Program-made: the position numbers and the translations under genes
Source: Rhodosalinus sediminis
Lineage (GTDB): Bacteria; Pseudomonadota; Alphaproteobacteria; Rhodobacterales; Rhodobacteraceae
Assembly: GCF_003385555.1 (NCBI RefSeq)
Contig: NZ_QOHR01000004.1
Span: 1-64,000, forward strand
Direction: 5' to 3'
DNA length: 64,000 nucleotides
Notes under the pieces: generated by a model
Database searches by the model: none
What the model saw: only the letters and a program-made list of their open reading frames with translations
Told to the model about the DNA's origin: nothing
Shown: piece after piece, positions 62,993 through 64,000 of the stretch
Position numbering within the stretch: the stretch's first letter is position 1
How the letters are laid out: each line of letters opens with the position of its first letter

Positions 62993-63006
62993 TTGATCTG
63001 CATCAA
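62993..63006. promoter_or_regulatory. FNR-type box 1 (perfect)
   Basis: TTGATCTGCATCAA matches the FNR/FnrL/Anr consensus TTGAT-N4-ATCAA exactly. It is 94 bases from the ccoN start and 89 from uspA. In Rhodobacter, FnrL activates cbb3 oxidase genes at low oxygen, so the placement is expected. Confidence 0.85.
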
Positions 63007-63023
63007 TGCGGCCCGGCGCGCGC

Positions 63024-63037
63024 CTTGACCCGGATCA
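63024..63037. promoter_or_regulatory. FNR-type box 2 (one mismatch)
   Basis: TTGACCCGGATCAA fits TTGAT-N4-ATCAA with a single change in the left half. Its centre is 31 bases from that of box 1, so one box may serve ccoN and the other uspA, each near the usual activating distance for its own gene. Confidence 0.75.
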
Positions 63038-63094
63038 ATGTGGCAAAACGCGCAGCCACCTAGGCTCGCCGCGAAGCATACGAAGGAGAGCCGG

Positions 63095-63934
63095 ATGGCC
63101 TACAAGACCCTGATGACCGTGGTCACGGACCCCGCGCTGGCCGAGGGGCCGCTCGCGCAGGGCATCGCGATGGCGCGGGCGGAGGACGCGCAGCTCGAGG
63201 TCGCCTGTTTCGGCGTCGACCGCACGCAGACCGGCTACTACTACGCCGGCGCCAACGCGATGATCCTTCAGGAGACGCTGGCCCGCGCCCAGAAGGAGGC
63301 CGAGGCCGCCGCCGAGCACGTGCGCGGCACCCTCTCGGGGCTCGACATCCGCTGGAACGTCGAGACCGGCGTCGCGCAGCTCGCCGACATCGGCCGCAGC
63401 GTCGCGGCGCACGCGCGCTTCTCCGATCTGGTGATCCTGCCCAAGCCCTACGGCGAGGGGCACGGCGCCGAGCTGGAGCCGATCATCGAGGGCGCGCTCT
63501 TCGACGGCCGCGTGCCGGTCATGGTGCTGCCCGACGGCTACGACGCCCGCCTGCAGCCCCGGCGCGTCATGATCGGCTGGGACGAAAGCGCCGAGGCGCT
63601 CTCGGCCGTGCGCGCCGCGCTGCCGATCCTGACCCGGGCCGAGGCGGTGAACATCGTCGTCGTCGATCCGCCCGCCCACGGCGCCAACCGCTCCGACCCC
63701 GGCGGCATGCTCTCGCAGTTCCTCGCCCGCCACGGCGTCAAGGTCGAGATCGACGTGCTCGCCAAGACCCTGCCGCGCATCTCGGACGTGCTCGCCCGGC
63801 ACGCGGGCGACATCGAGGCCGACCTGATCGTGATGGGCGCCTACGGCCACTCCCGCTTCCGCGAGGCGATCATGGGCGGCGCGACGCGCAACATGCTCGA
63901 ATCGACCACCGTGCCGCTCGTCATGTCCCACTGA
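63095..63934 (+). CDS. uspA: Universal stress protein (UspA family)
   Basis: A 279-residue cytosolic universal stress protein. The C-terminal half has the Usp motif DLIVMGAYGHSRFREAIMGGATRNMLESTTVPLVMSH, with the ATP-binding type G-2x-G-9x-G-(S/T) pattern. The N-terminal half begins MAYKTLMTVVTDPALAEGPL and is a second, less conserved Usp-like fold. GAAGGAGAG precedes the ATG chosen. Divergence from ccoN over FNR-type boxes suggests oxygen-dependent control. Confidence 0.93.
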   Translation: MAYKTLMTVVTDPALAEGPLAQGIAMARAEDAQLEVACFGVDRTQTGYYYAGANAMILQETLARAQKEAEAAAEHVRGTLSGLDIRWNVETGVAQLADIGRSVAAHARFSDLVILPKPYGEGHGAELEPIIEGALFDGRVPVMVLPDGYDARLQPRRVMIGWDESAEALSAVRAALPILTRAEAVNIVVVDPPAHGANRSDPGGMLSQFLARHGVKVEIDVLAKTLPRISDVLARHAGDIEADLIVMGAYGHSRFREAIMGGATRNMLESTTVPLVMSH

Positions 63935-63945
63935 TGGGCCCGCGC

Positions 63946-63978
63946 GCGCCCCGCGGATCGCGCCGGTCCGCGGGGCGC
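63946..63978 (+). terminator. Strong hairpin after uspA
   Basis: A perfect 12-bp stem (GCGCCCCGCGGA at 63946, TCCGCGGGGCGC at 63967) with a 9-base loop follows the uspA stop by 11 bases. No T-run is present. The remaining bases to the window end hold no feature I can name. Confidence 0.6.
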
Positions 63979-64000
63979 CTCGGCGCCCTCAGCGGCGCGG

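Overview
The window looks like chromosomal DNA of a very GC-rich alphaproteobacterium of the Rhodobacterales (Rhodobacter/Paracoccus/Roseobacter group). I infer this from gene content (divergent hemC/hemE, separately transcribed phaA and phaB, a ureDA-hupE-B-C-EFG operon, cbb3 oxidase ccoNOQP under FNR-type boxes, a ScfR-type regulator) and from close matches to Rhodobacter-type operators. A perfect TGT-N12-ACA (PpsR/CrtJ-type) site between hemC and hemE suggests a phototroph or the descendant of one. I saw no rRNA, tRNA, CRISPR array, phage or insertion sequence; the only mobile-looking DNA is a family of short palindromic elements.

Layout. 1-3.3 kb: 3' end of smc, then hemC and hemE (tetrapyrrole synthesis). 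3.3-9.3 kb: tamB and tamA (outer-membrane assembly). 9.3-11.7 kb: polyprenyl diphosphate synthase, a DUF2007 protein, a TrmN6-like methyltransferase and a YdcH-like small protein. 11.7-13.8 kb: phaB and phaA (PHB synthesis). 13.9-17.8 kb: a degenerate EAL protein, rpsD, hisC and prephenate dehydrogenase. 17.9-36.3 kb: a purine nitrogen region made of an ABC importer, xdhABC, the complete urease operon, puuD, uraH, a puuE-uraD fusion and allA. 36.7-41.8 kb: a flavin oxidase, an orphan ABC ATPase, a CHCC zinc-finger protein, an aspartoacylase-like hydrolase, a yefM-yoeB toxin-antitoxin pair and a 1-Cys peroxiredoxin. 42-45.5 kb: aldehyde dehydrogenase, ring-cleaving VOC dioxygenase and FAH-family hydrolase. 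45.8-50.7 kb: a ScfR-type regulator divergent from sga-mtkA-mtkB. 50.8-57.4 kb: a dimethylglycine dehydrogenase-like flavoprotein, a class V aminotransferase, a hydrolase, and an Lrp regulator divergent from ald. 57.5-64 kb: a Tad-like VWA protein, ccoNOQP and a divergent uspA.

How the genes work together. Xanthine is oxidised to urate by XdhAB, then passes through PuuD, UraH and UraD/PuuE to allantoate; AllA releases urea and glyoxylate from ureidoglycolate, and urease frees ammonia. The allantoate-to-ureidoglycolate step is not encoded here. Glyoxylate could enter the Sga/malate thiokinase module about 11 kb further on. PuuD carries a cytochrome c domain, so its electrons can reach a terminal oxidase such as the cbb3 enzyme encoded at the right end.

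The most unusual feature is a palindromic element of about 65-70 bp present in six copies. Each has a conserved head with AAATA followed by a run of G, and two hairpins whose stems differ between copies in a compensatory way. Four copies lie at gene ends, but two lie in frame inside the coding sequences of the adjacent genes xdhA and xdhB, in opposite orientations. Each adds about 24 residues.
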